Shown: positions 8,529 through 16,853, counted from the first letter of the stretch. The stretch is DNA of 23,334 nucleotides from RUG100 sp034927505 (GCA_034927505.1 JAYFPY010000043.1:1-23334); one strand, 5' to 3'. The notes: a model not told the origin generated them from the sequence alone. Program-made: numbers and translations.

Positions 8529-8539
8529 CCGCTCCCTCT

Positions 8540-9268
8540 CTACATGTTGCCCGTGAATACGCTGTTCAAATATTTTCCCGCCGTTTCGGCCATCTGCAGG
8601 ATCAGCTCTCTGTCAGTCGGCGGAACATCAATCATATGATAAGCCGGGAAGAACCTGGAAACGTGAAGGGGTATGTTTTCATCCACTCCGGCTATCCAGC
8701 GGGCTTCCCTGTCCATATCTTCGATCGAATCATTGACGCCAGGCACGATCAGGCTCGTCACTTCTACATGACATTTTTCTGAAGATCTCTCAATAAAGTG
8801 TTTTACCGTCTCAAGATCGCCGCCGATATCCTTATATATTTCTTCCCTGTATCCTTTGAGGTCGATGTTCATGGCGTCCATATAAGGCAGGATCTCATCT
8901 ATTATAACATTGCCAAAACAGCCATTGGTCACCAGAACATTTTTCAAGTTTTTTTCATGGATCAGCCTGCCTGTGTCACGTACAAAATCCCAGCCTACCA
9001 GCGGCTCGTTGTAGGTATAAGCCAGCCCAATGCTGTCTTTGTGTTCAGCCGCCTTTTCCGCCAGCTGCTTCGGAGTCATCTCTATGCATGGTATGTTCCT
9101 GCCATCGGCCACAGAAATGTTATAGTTCTGACACCAGGGACACCTCAGATTACAGCCGTAACTGCCTACAGAAAGTATCATAGATCCCGGATAGAACATC
9201 TTCAACGGTTTCTTTTCTATAGGATCGAGAGCCAATGCTGTGATTTTTCCGTAATTGCCTTTTCTCAT
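8540..9268 (-). CDS. amrS: AmmeMemoRadiSam system radical SAM enzyme (short form)
   Basis: A 242-residue radical SAM protein with the cluster motif Cys39-x3-Cys43-x2-Cys46 (CNLRCPWC), which binds the [4Fe-4S] that cleaves S-adenosylmethionine. LDPIEKKPL at 14-22 directly before the motif is characteristic of the AmmeMemoRadiSam/PflA-like group, as are AYTYNEPLV (~83-91) and MNIDLKGY (~133-140). Many family members carry an extra Cys-rich N-terminal segment (C-x-x-C-P-x-x-C type) of roughly 55-70 residues. This one starts immediately before YGKIT and lacks it. The ATG overlaps the stop of the upstream MEMO/AMMECR1 fusion (ATGA, 9265-9268), so the two are translationally coupled. The reaction catalysed is not established for the family. 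Confidence 0.87.
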   Translation of the reverse strand: MRKGNYGKITALALDPIEKKPLKMFYPGSMILSVGSYGCNLRCPWCQNYNISVADGRNIPCIEMTPKQLAEKAAEHKDSIGLAYTYNEPLVGWDFVRDTGRLIHEKNLKNVLVTNGCFGNVIIDEILPYMDAMNIDLKGYREEIYKDIGGDLETVKHFIERSSEKCHVEVTSLIVPGVNDSIEDMDREARWIAGVDENIPLHVSRFFPAYHMIDVPPTDRELILQMAETAGKYLNSVFTGNM

Positions 9269-10650
9269 TTGTGACGCACCACCCGGAACCGTTCCAGATC
9301 CGCTTGTTCTTCCGGACCTATACCGGCTTTCTGTTTTGCTATGTTTATCTGCTCTTCTACTGTGTCCACTCCCTCAAGATCCGGCAGCAGAAGACCGCTT
9401 TTGCTGCCCTGTCTTACTATGACTCCGTAATCCTTCACATCCAGCATATCCGGGCTGTCTATATGTTCCGGCGGCATGAGAACATCTACACTGTATACGA
9501 TATCGTCCAGTTCATCTTTTCTCACCGGCGAAAATCTAGGATCGTGCGCAGCAGCGCTGACTGCATTCTCTATGATTTCTTCGGCCAGACTGCTCCTAAC
9601 CGGCGAAATAGTACCGATGCAGCCACGCAGCTGTCCATCCTTTTTCAGAGACACAAAGACCCCCGCCCTCTTACCGGAAAGCTCACCGGAAAGGCCGGCC
9701 GGAGTTTTCAGCACTTTGCCTGTTTCAACATAATATTCCAGCGATCTTCTCGCCAGCCGGACATATTCGTCCTCTGCTTCTTTTGTTTGGGATCGTACCT
9801 CCGCTTCTTTTGCTGCAGCCTGTCTTCCGAAATCACGATCTTCATCGATCCCGCCGGGATAGAATGAACATACGCCGTATCCCACTCCGAAGGGAGCTTC
9901 GTATGACAGCTGCTTTGCAGTAACCTTTCTTCTGTCAAAGGCTCCGGCCATGATCACGAATGATCTGTGGCCGCATTCTCCCGCTTTGCTGCAGAATCCG
10001 GGAGAAAGGTCGAACAACTGTCCGAAATCCCCTTTTCCCATCATGTCCATTATCCTTTTATCGAATTCCGGACCATTGCTGTCGAATCCGTAGGGCCCGT
10101 CTTCTTTCAGTTTGTGAGACAGGTCGCCGCTGGCTATGAACACTGTTTTTCGTCCCAGCTTTTTCGAAGTCTGTTCTATCAGTTCTCCCAGCTCATAATG
10201 CTTTATCAGCGACTGGCCCGAAAGTCCGATGCGGACCAGTTTATAATCCGTATATTTTTCGTTTATAAAATGTACAGGTATCATCGTAGCGTGGTCCAGG
10301 CTTTTGTCCTGCTCGCCCATAGTACCTGCCATCAGCCCTGCGCCGTCGCATCTGCCGCACAGCTCTCTCACAAATTCTTCGTCATATTCCGCACTGTAAC
10401 CGCAGCCTTTGACTCGATACTGCTCGAAATTTCCTTCGGCTTTCCTGCCGGGGGAAATGTGGAAATAGTCCAGATACATTATGGAGTGAGGCGTGGTCAC
10501 CACTATAGTATCCGGCTTGATCTCACTTATTTCTTCAGCAACCTGCTCATAAGCCGCAACGGTAGCCGGTATTTTCTTTTCATCGCCTCTGCCCACTGCC
10601 GGTATTATCAGCGGCGGATGAGGCACCATGAATCCTGCTTTGACTGTCAT
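9265..10650 (-). CDS. LigB/MEMO-like domain fused to an AMMECR1 domain (AmmeMemoRadiSam proteins B and A in one chain)
   Basis: A 461-residue two-domain protein. Residues 1-270 are a class III extradiol dioxygenase (LigB)/MEMO superfamily domain with candidate metal ligands His11 (VPHPPLI), His55 (TTPHS), His120/His127, His179 (ASGDLSHK) and Cys226 (GECGH, resembling the MEMO cysteine). After an Ala/Glu/Lys-rich linker (278-294), residues ~296-461 form AMMECR1 with the signature LRGCIGT (341-347). These families co-occur with the radical SAM protein, as here, and the fusion is known from some Clostridia. No enzymatic role is firmly assigned; dioxygenase activity should not be assumed in an anaerobe. 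A near-perfect ribosome binding site (GGAGGTGAT) lies 5 bases before the ATG. It is the first gene of the cluster, 59 bases after pyc. Confidence 0.88.
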   Translation of the reverse strand: MTVKAGFMVPHPPLIIPAVGRGDEKKIPATVAAYEQVAEEISEIKPDTIVVTTPHSIMYLDYFHISPGRKAEGNFEQYRVKGCGYSAEYDEEFVRELCGRCDGAGLMAGTMGEQDKSLDHATMIPVHFINEKYTDYKLVRIGLSGQSLIKHYELGELIEQTSKKLGRKTVFIASGDLSHKLKEDGPYGFDSNGPEFDKRIMDMMGKGDFGQLFDLSPGFCSKAGECGHRSFVIMAGAFDRRKVTAKQLSYEAPFGVGYGVCSFYPGGIDEDRDFGRQAAAKEAEVRSQTKEAEDEYVRLARRSLEYYVETGKVLKTPAGLSGELSGKRAGVFVSLKKDGQLRGCIGTISPVRSSLAEEIIENAVSAAAHDPRFSPVRKDELDDIVYSVDVLMPPEHIDSPDMLDVKDYGVIVRQGSKSGLLLPDLEGVDTVEEQINIAKQKAGIGPEEQADLERFRVVRHK

Positions 10651-10672
10651 GTCAAATCACCTCCATATAAAT

Positions 10673-10701
10673 ATCCTACTACCTGTGCAAATTTTAGTCA
10701 A
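10673..10701 (-). promoter_or_regulatory. Possible promoter of the AmmeMemo/EutH/HgdBC cluster
   Basis: On the minus strand TTGACT (10696-10701) is followed by a 17-base spacer and TAGGAT (10673-10678). Transcription would start near 10666, just upstream of the GGAGGTGAT ribosome binding site at 10656-10664. The -35 is good and the -10 matches four of six positions. No terminator is visible after pyc, so readthrough from pyc is also possible. Confidence 0.4.
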
Positions 10702-10709
10702 AGAATTTT

Positions 10710-13700
10710 CTATTCTATGATCGCTATCAGTTCTCCTTTGTCTACCTGCGCCCCTTCTTTGACACAGATCTCTTTGATTTTTCCGTCCTTTGCCGCTAAA
10801 ATATTCGTTTCCATCTTCATGGCTTCTATGACCGCCACCGGTTCTTTTGCCTTTACTTTGTCACCTGTACTGACCAGTATCTTGGCGATCTTTCCAGGTA
10901 TGTTGGCTCCTATCTGGGCGTCGTTTCCATCCTCGGCGTATCTTACAACGCTGTCCGTATCTATGCGGGCGGCACCTTCATCCTTTATCTTTATTACAGA
11001 ATGGTTGCCGTTGACTTCAAAGCTGACTTCCCGCATACCTTCTGCATCAGGTTCTCTGACATCAAGGAGCCTGATCACCAGTTCCTTGCCTTCCTCTATC
11101 TTGACTTCGCAGGTCTCGCCTATGCTCAGTCCATGGAAGAAAATATCACTGCCCATAAGTTTGAAGTCCCCTTCTTTTTCCACACTGTCCAGATAATCTT
11201 CATATACCTTTTCGAAAAGAGCGTATGAGATCACCTGTTTTTCATCAGCATCTATTCCGTGATTTGTTTTCAGTATCTTCTTTATTTCATTATGATCTGT
11301 CGGCGGCAGCAGTTCCCCCGGTCTGCAGGTAACAGGTTTTTTGCCTTTCAGCACCAGTTTCTGCAGCTTTTCCGGGAATCCTCCCTCCGGCTGCCCCATC
11401 ATTCCCTCGAAATATGAAACTATGGAATCCGGGAAATCGATGTCGACAGCTTTTTCGTATATGTTCTCAGGAGTCAGTCCGTTCTGCACCATGAATATAG
11501 CCATGTCCCCCACAGCTTTCGAGGATGGCGTCACCTTGACAATGTCACCCAGCATCTGATTCACTTTTATGTACATGTCCTTGACTTCGTTGAACTTGTG
11601 CCCCAGTCCAAAGCTTTCCACCTGCGGCTTCAGATTGGAGTACTGGCCACCGGGAAGCTCGAACTTGTATATCTCTGCAGTGCTGGCCATGAAATCAGAT
11701 TCGAATTCCTGGTATACCGGTCTTACCGCATTCCAGTAGTCGGATATTTTCTGAAGGCCATCCGGATCTATCATAGTGTCACGCTGAGTGTGCTGCAGAG
11801 CAGCTACCAGCGAGTTCAGGTTGGGCTGACTTGTTAGCCCGGACATACTGGAAAAAGCAGCATCGACTATATCTACGCCGGCCTGTGCGGCCATCAGACA
11901 TGTAGCAACTCCATTGCCGCTGGTATCGTGTGTATGCAGATGGATCGGCAGAGAAACTTCGTACTTCAATTCTTCTATCAGCTTTCTGGCAGCCATAGGC
12001 TTTAGCAGTCCGGACATGTCCTTGATGCCTATTATGTGAGCGCCTCTCTTTTCCAGTTCCTTTGCCATTTTGATATAGTATTTCAGATCGTATTTTGTCT
12101 TTGATTCGTCAAGTATATCGCCTGTATAGCATATGCAGGCCTCGGCCAGTTTACCCTGATTCAGCACTTCATCCAGCGCCACTTCCATGCCTTCGATCCA
12201 GTTGAGAGAATCGAATATCCTAAATACATCGATCCCGCTTTTTGCCGACTGCTTTATGAAATCACGTATCACATCGTCCGGATAATTTTTATATCCGACG
12301 CCGTTGGCTCCCCGGATCAGCATCTGGAACATGACGTTGGGAATGTTCTCCCTGAGCACTTCCAGACGTTCCCACGGATCCTCTCTCAGAAACCGTATGG
12401 ATGTGTCAAAAGTCGCTCCTCCCCACATCTCCAGCGAGAAGAGATCCTTTCCGTATACGGCCGTTGCCGGTGCTATTTTTTTCATGTCCACGGTCCTCAT
12501 TCTCGTAGCCATCAGCGACTGCTGCGCATCACGCATAGTGGTGTCCGTCAGCAGCAGTTTTTTCTGTTTCAGTATCCAGCGGGACAGTTTTTCCGGTCCG
12601 TCCTTTTCCAGCAGCTGTCTGGTGCCTTTCAGCTTTTTCACCTCAGAAGGTTTGAACTTGGGGAAAACAGGCACGTCGAACAGAGGTTTTGTTCCTTCAT
12701 TGCCGTTTACATATTTGTTGCCAATGAATTTGAGGACTTTCATTTCCCTGTCTTCCTTCACATTGATATTGAACAGATCCGGGTTGTCCCCTATGAATCC
12801 GGTATTGCATTTTCCTGCTTTGAAATCCGGATGATTCAGCACATTTATCAGAAAGTCCGTATTCGTTTTTACGCCTTTTATTTCAGTTTCACGGAGTGCC
12901 CTTGTTGCCTTTTTTACAGCGCCGTCAAATGTCCTTGCCCATGCAGTGACTTTTACCAGCAGGCTGTCATAGTACGGAGTGATGACAGATCCTGTAAAGC
13001 CGTTGCCGCCGTCCAGGCGTATCCCGAATCCGGATGCGCTCCTGTACATATCTATGGTCCCGGTATCCGGGGCAAATCCGTTCAGCGGATCCTCGGTGGT
13101 GATCCTGCACTGTATAGCGTGTCCGTTGACGGCCACATCGTTCTGATCTTTTATACCTATTTCCGGAGAATTCAGTTTGTATCCTTCCGCTATCAGTATC
13201 TGCGATTGTACTATATCTATGCCTGTTACCATTTCTGTGACAGTGTGTTCCACCTGTACCCTTGGGTTCATTTCTATGAAATAGTGGTTTCCCTTGCTGT
13301 CCAGGAGGAATTCCACAGTTCCGGCGTTCATATAGTTCACGGATCCGGCTATTTTGACCGCATCGGCGCATATGGCTTTTCTTTGTTTTGCTGTCAGACA
13401 GAGAGACGGAGTGAATTCTATGACCTTCTGATAACGTCTTTGTATGGAGCAGTCTCTCTCATAGAGATGTACTATGTTTCCGTATTTATCGCCCAGTATC
13501 TGCACTTCGATATGTTTCGGTTTGTCCAGGTATTTTTCTATGAAAAGATCGTCGATGCCGAAGGCTTTCTTTGCTTCGTTCTTGGCGTTCCTGAATTCCT
13601 CTATGAGCCTCTCCGGAGAATTGACTATTCTCATTCCGCGGCCGCCGCCGCCTGCAGCAGCCTTGAGCATCACCGGATATCCGGCCTTTTCTGCAAATAT

Positions 13701-14150
13701 CTTTGCATCTTCTTCAGATCCTATGGCTTCTTCTACGCCCGGTATCACAGGAACTCCGGCCTTCTGTGCCACCAGTTTTGAATTTATCTTGTCCCCCAGC
13801 TGATCCATCATGTGGTCTGTCGGTCCTATGAACTCGATCCCCTCTGCGGCGCATGCGCCTGCAAATTCTGCATTCTCGGAAAGGAATCCGTATCCCGGAT
13901 GGATGGCGTCGACCCCTTTAGCCTTTGCCAGATCGATGATCTCGTTTATTGCCAGATAAGCCTCCACCGGCGATCTACCTTTCCCTATCTGATAGGATTC
14001 GTCCGCTTTTGTTCTGAAAAGAGTATTTTTGTCCTGCTCAGAATATATAGCTACACTTCTGATACCCAGCTCTTTGCATGCTCTGAATATTCGGATGGCT
14101 ATCTCTCCTCTGTTTGCCACCAGCACTCTTTTGAACTTCTTGACCGTCAT
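10710..14150 (-). CDS. pyc: Pyruvate carboxylase
   Basis: A biotin-dependent enzyme that carboxylates pyruvate to oxaloacetate (anaplerosis, aspartate supply). It has 1146 residues, full length for the single-chain form. The biotin carboxylase domain opens with VLVANRGEIAIRIFRA and has the ATP-grasp glycine loop GGGGRG (~167-172). The carboxyltransferase domain begins near LLLTDTTMRDAQQSL and holds the metal-site IHLHTHDTSGNG. The biotinyl domain ends the chain with EAMKME, biotinyl-Lys at 1112. I place the start at 14150 (MTVKKFK) because AGGAGG lies 6 bases upstream; an in-frame ATG at 14186 adds 12 residues but has no such site. Oxaloacetate leads to aspartate and so to beta-alanine, which may relate to the adjacent pantothenate genes (inference). 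Confidence 0.97.
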   Translation of the reverse strand: MTVKKFKRVLVANRGEIAIRIFRACKELGIRSVAIYSEQDKNTLFRTKADESYQIGKGRSPVEAYLAINEIIDLAKAKGVDAIHPGYGFLSENAEFAGACAAEGIEFIGPTDHMMDQLGDKINSKLVAQKAGVPVIPGVEEAIGSEEDAKIFAEKAGYPVMLKAAAGGGGRGMRIVNSPERLIEEFRNAKNEAKKAFGIDDLFIEKYLDKPKHIEVQILGDKYGNIVHLYERDCSIQRRYQKVIEFTPSLCLTAKQRKAICADAVKIAGSVNYMNAGTVEFLLDSKGNHYFIEMNPRVQVEHTVTEMVTGIDIVQSQILIAEGYKLNSPEIGIKDQNDVAVNGHAIQCRITTEDPLNGFAPDTGTIDMYRSASGFGIRLDGGNGFTGSVITPYYDSLLVKVTAWARTFDGAVKKATRALRETEIKGVKTNTDFLINVLNHPDFKAGKCNTGFIGDNPDLFNINVKEDREMKVLKFIGNKYVNGNEGTKPLFDVPVFPKFKPSEVKKLKGTRQLLEKDGPEKLSRWILKQKKLLLTDTTMRDAQQSLMATRMRTVDMKKIAPATAVYGKDLFSLEMWGGATFDTSIRFLREDPWERLEVLRENIPNVMFQMLIRGANGVGYKNYPDDVIRDFIKQSAKSGIDVFRIFDSLNWIEGMEVALDEVLNQGKLAEACICYTGDILDESKTKYDLKYYIKMAKELEKRGAHIIGIKDMSGLLKPMAARKLIEELKYEVSLPIHLHTHDTSGNGVATCLMAAQAGVDIVDAAFSSMSGLTSQPNLNSLVAALQHTQRDTMIDPDGLQKISDYWNAVRPVYQEFESDFMASTAEIYKFELPGGQYSNLKPQVESFGLGHKFNEVKDMYIKVNQMLGDIVKVTPSSKAVGDMAIFMVQNGLTPENIYEKAVDIDFPDSIVSYFEGMMGQPEGGFPEKLQKLVLKGKKPVTCRPGELLPPTDHNEIKKILKTNHGIDADEKQVISYALFEKVYEDYLDSVEKEGDFKLMGSDIFFHGLSIGETCEVKIEEGKELVIRLLDVREPDAEGMREVSFEVNGNHSVIKIKDEGAARIDTDSVVRYAEDGNDAQIGANIPGKIAKILVSTGDKVKAKEPVAVIEAMKMETNILAAKDGKIKEICVKEGAQVDKGELIAIIE

Positions 14151-14156
14151 AATGAA

Positions 14157-14162
14157 CCTCCT
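14157..14162 (-). promoter_or_regulatory. Ribosome binding site deciding the pyc start
   Basis: AGGAGG on the minus strand, 6 bases upstream of the ATG at 14148-14150. It lies inside the longer in-frame reading from 14186, which argues that the upstream ATG is not used. Confidence 0.85.
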
Positions 14163-14200
14163 CGTCATTTTGAATACTGTATACATGTATCGTTATAAGA

Positions 14201-14222
14201 AAGAAGTCCTTTCGGACTTCTT
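14201..14222 (-). terminator. Hairpin in the pyc leader; possible panC terminator or attenuator
   Basis: A perfect 9-bp stem, AAGAAGTCC (14201-14209) and GGACTTCTT (14214-14222), with a 4-base loop. On the minus strand it is followed by a moderately U-rich stretch (UCUUAU). It could end transcripts coming from panC. It also lies about 11 bases downstream of the predicted pyc start point, so it would be the first structure in the pyc mRNA, as an attenuator or a 5'-protecting stem. The U-tract is weak, so terminator function is uncertain. Confidence 0.5.
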
Positions 14223-14239
14223 CCAAAAATATTGTTCTA

Positions 14240-14268
14240 ATTATACTGCAGCTGCGTGCATTTTACAA
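14240..14268 (-). promoter_or_regulatory. Promoter of pyc
   Basis: On the minus strand: TTGTAA (14263-14268), a 17-base spacer, then TATAAT (14240-14245). The -10 is perfect and the spacing ideal. The predicted start near 14233 gives a leader of about 83 bases containing the 14201-14222 hairpin. Confidence 0.7.
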
Positions 14269-14315
14269 TAGTTTATGTCCGCTGCCGCCATATTCATAAT
14301 ATTCATTAAAGTGTG

Positions 14316-15161
14316 TCACAGTTCTATATTGTCTATCAGTCTGGCTTTGCCCAGCTTTACAGCCACTGCCATGATACAGGTGCCGTCGCCTTTTATCTGT
14401 TCAACTCTTTGCATGGTCAGGCCGTCTACAACTTCTGCATATTCCGTAGTGAACACAGGCTCATCCTTCATGGATCTAAAAAAACTCTCTGTCAGCACCG
14501 ATGAATGATATTCTCCGCATTGAGCCAGTTTCTTCACCTGCTGCAGCGCTTTGTATATCTTCGGTGCCACCGCCCTCTCTCCGTCGGAAAGATAAGAATT
14601 CCTCGAACTCTTTGCCAGTCCGTCGGCTTCCCGGACACAATCGCATCCTACTATCTCGATGTCAAAATCCAGATCTTTTACCATCTGACCTATCACTGCC
14701 AGCTGCTGAGCGTCTTTTTTACCAAAGTAAGCTCTGTCCGGAGTGGTTATATTGAACAGTTTGCTGACCACCGTGCATACGCCCCGGAACATATTGGTCC
14801 TGGAACGTCCGCAGAGTCCATCGGTCACCACCGACATATCCACATAGGAATAAAAGTCTCCGTGATACATTTCTTCCGGATCCGGTGCAAATATAATGTC
14901 CGCGCCGGATTTTCCGCACATATCCGTATCCCGTGCCATGTCTCTGGGATAAGCTTCCAGATCCTCTCCCGGAGAGAACTGCATCGGGTTCACGAATATG
15001 CTGACCACAGTCTTGTCGTTTTCCGCCGCCGAACGTGTTATCAGGCTGCAGTGTCCTTCGTGTAGAAATCCCATTGTCGGAACCAGGCCGACGGTTTTGC
15101 CGCTTCTCTGCCATTCTTTTATAACAGCCCTGATCTCTGATATAGTTTTTACTGTCTTCAT
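14316..15161 (-). CDS. panC: Pantothenate synthetase (pantoate-beta-alanine ligase)
   Basis: Condenses pantoate and beta-alanine with ATP to give pantothenate, the CoA precursor. It has 281 residues, the usual length. VGLVPTMGFLHEGH contains the HxGH nucleotide-binding motif at 34-37. FGKKDAQQLAVI and SSRNSYLSDGERA are further family signatures, the latter near the KMSKS-equivalent loop. The ATG directly abuts the panB stop (TAG then ATG, no gap), so translation is coupled. It is the third and last gene of the panG-panB-panC unit. No GC-rich terminator lies immediately after its stop at 14316. Confidence 0.97.
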   Translation of the reverse strand: MKTVKTISEIRAVIKEWQRSGKTVGLVPTMGFLHEGHCSLITRSAAENDKTVVSIFVNPMQFSPGEDLEAYPRDMARDTDMCGKSGADIIFAPDPEEMYHGDFYSYVDMSVVTDGLCGRSRTNMFRGVCTVVSKLFNITTPDRAYFGKKDAQQLAVIGQMVKDLDFDIEIVGCDCVREADGLAKSSRNSYLSDGERAVAPKIYKALQQVKKLAQCGEYHSSVLTESFFRSMKDEPVFTTEYAEVVDGLTMQRVEQIKGDGTCIMAVAVKLGKARLIDNIEL

Positions 15162-15989
15162 CTACTTTACCGCATCGACTATATCCTGGTCGATCTTGAA
15201 TCCATGTTCCTTCGCAGGGAAAGCTCCGCTCTTTACTTCCTCTGTATATCGTTCCACTGCTTCGTTTACTATGACTCCCACATCGGCGAATTTCTTCGCG
15301 AATTTTGGTGTGAAATCGGAAAACAATCCCAGCATATCCTGATATACCAGCACCTGTCCGTCGCATCCGTTCCCTGCGCCTATGCCTATTGTAGGGATAC
15401 CAATGTTATCTGTTATTTTCTTTGCCAGCTTTGCGGGGACACATTCCAGCACCAGAGCGAAAGCTCCGGCTTCTTCCACTGCTCTGGCCTGGTCCATCAG
15501 TTTCTGGGCGGCATCGCTGCTCTTGCCCTGCACTTTGAATCCGCCAAAGGCATTCACTGACTGAGGCGTCAGTCCAAGATGGGCCATGACCGGTATAGAA
15601 GCGTCGACTATGGCTTTTATCTGCGGTACGACCTCCATCCCGCCTTCCAGTTTCACACACTGAGCTCCGCCTTCTTTGATAAGACGGCCTGCATTCACAA
15701 CAGCATCGTATACCGATGTCTGATATGACATGAACGGCATGTCGGCCACCACCAGAGCGTTTTCTGCTCCCCGGGACACTGCAGCCGTATGGTGGATCAT
15801 ATCCTCCATCGTGACCGGCAGTGTGTCATCATATCCCAGACATACCATGCCTACGGAATCTCCCACCAGTATGGCGTTGACTCCGGCCCTGTCAAAAAGC
15901 TGTGCGAACGAATAATCATATGCAGTGATCATCGACTGCTTTATGTTATCTTCTTTGGCCTGTTTGAATGTGACTACTGTGTTTTTCAT
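15162..15989 (-). CDS. panB: 3-methyl-2-oxobutanoate hydroxymethyltransferase (ketopantoate hydroxymethyltransferase)
   Basis: Transfers a one-carbon unit from 5,10-methylene-tetrahydrofolate to 2-oxoisovalerate, giving ketopantoate. It has 275 residues, typical for PanB. Signatures are MITAYDYSFAQLFD near the N-terminus, VGDSVGMVCLGYDDTLPVT (metal- and substrate-binding region), ADMPFMSY, VKLEGG and MAHLGLTPQ. Its ATG overlaps the panG stop by four bases (ATGA, 15986-15989) and its stop abuts panC. The product would be reduced by PanG and used by PanC. Confidence 0.97.
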   Translation of the reverse strand: MKNTVVTFKQAKEDNIKQSMITAYDYSFAQLFDRAGVNAILVGDSVGMVCLGYDDTLPVTMEDMIHHTAAVSRGAENALVVADMPFMSYQTSVYDAVVNAGRLIKEGGAQCVKLEGGMEVVPQIKAIVDASIPVMAHLGLTPQSVNAFGGFKVQGKSSDAAQKLMDQARAVEEAGAFALVLECVPAKLAKKITDNIGIPTIGIGAGNGCDGQVLVYQDMLGLFSDFTPKFAKKFADVGVIVNEAVERYTEEVKSGAFPAKEHGFKIDQDIVDAVK

Positions 15990-16849
15990 TTCTTTTCCTC
16001 CAGTAACTCTTTTAACTCGTTATAGTTTCTGTCTTTATTTTTCTCCCGAGCTATGTCGATCAGCTCCAGGGACAATAAACGATATATTTCGCACATCTGC
16101 TGCGATCCGACCCCGCTGCCGGCTCCTTCTGTTTTTTCAAAACATCCAAGATGCTTTTTTACTGTATCTGCGTCTGCTCTTTCCACAGGTCCGGTCAGCG
16201 CTGCTGCAGTCCCTTTTTCACAGACTGCACTGATGTTGTTTTTCATCAGAGGCGCCAGCAGTTCCGACGCGCTTTTTTCATCGAATCCGCATTCTTTCAG
16301 CATATCGATGGATATCTGCGCCAGCCCCACCATAAGGTTGCTGGCCACACTGGCTGCACAGTGATAGATGTCTTTCTTTTCAGTCCTGATGCGAGCCGTC
16401 GGATTGCCGCATTTTTTGAAGATCTGTTCCAACTCCGTCATGGTCTCTTCTTCCCCTTCCAGTGTGAAGAATACTCCGGACAGGTCTGTGTTTTTTCCGC
16501 TGATGGCAGTCATGGGATGGGCCGAAGCACATCTTTCATCTGCGCATAATAAAACTCCCGATGATACCGAGCCGCTGAGATGACACAGATACTTGCCTGC
16601 CAGATCAAAGTCTGCCAGTTTCTCTGCCGTCTCCCCGATAGCTCCGTCGGGAGTCGTAATGAATATCATATCACTTTCAGTTACAAGCTCTTTTAAATCA
16701 GAAAAGGCAGTTGATTTTGTTAAATCAGCTGCCTGCTTTGAACTTTCGATGGATCTGCTAAAGTACCCTGCTACAGGCACTCCGTTGTCTTTAAAGTATG
16801 CGCCCAGAGAAGTACCGGCCTTCCCGGCGCCTATAAATCCTGTTCTCAT
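15986..16849 (-). CDS. panG: PanG-type ketopantoate reductase (Rossmann fold plus DUF2520)
   Basis: A 287-residue oxidoreductase. The N-terminal Rossmann motif GAGKAG (7-12, in TGFIGAGKAGTSLG) binds NAD(P)H. Strand 4 reads MIFITTPDGAIGE, and ASAHPMTAIS follows at ~108-117. The C-terminal half is helical and of DUF2520 type (YHCAASVASNLMVGL). Such proteins are unrelated in subfamily to PanE; the Francisella protein PanG was shown to reduce ketopantoate, with relatives in Clostridioides and Enterococcus. Position as first gene before panB and panC supports this role. A near-perfect ribosome binding site GGAGGTGAT lies 4 bases upstream, inside a predicted hairpin. Assignment to PanG is mainly by context plus fold. 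Confidence 0.82.
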   Translation of the reverse strand: MRTGFIGAGKAGTSLGAYFKDNGVPVAGYFSRSIESSKQAADLTKSTAFSDLKELVTESDMIFITTPDGAIGETAEKLADFDLAGKYLCHLSGSVSSGVLLCADERCASAHPMTAISGKNTDLSGVFFTLEGEEETMTELEQIFKKCGNPTARIRTEKKDIYHCAASVASNLMVGLAQISIDMLKECGFDEKSASELLAPLMKNNISAVCEKGTAAALTGPVERADADTVKKHLGCFEKTEGAGSGVGSQQMCEIYRLLSLELIDIAREKNKDRNYNELKELLEEKK

Positions 16850-16853
16850 TTAC

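Noticed and set aside
9967..11196. A 409-codon plus-strand frame across the MEMO-AMMECR1 gene and the end of pyc.
   Set aside because: It spans the opposite strand of two confidently identified genes and the gap between them; no motif is seen.
12831..13781. A 316-codon plus-strand frame opposite the biotin carboxylase region of pyc.
   Set aside because: Antisense to highly conserved coding sequence; no domain recognised.
14151..14186. A longer pyc start at the ATG at 14186.
   Set aside because: The AGGAGG site sits directly before the ATG at 14150, and the 12 added residues do not resemble pyruvate carboxylase N-termini.
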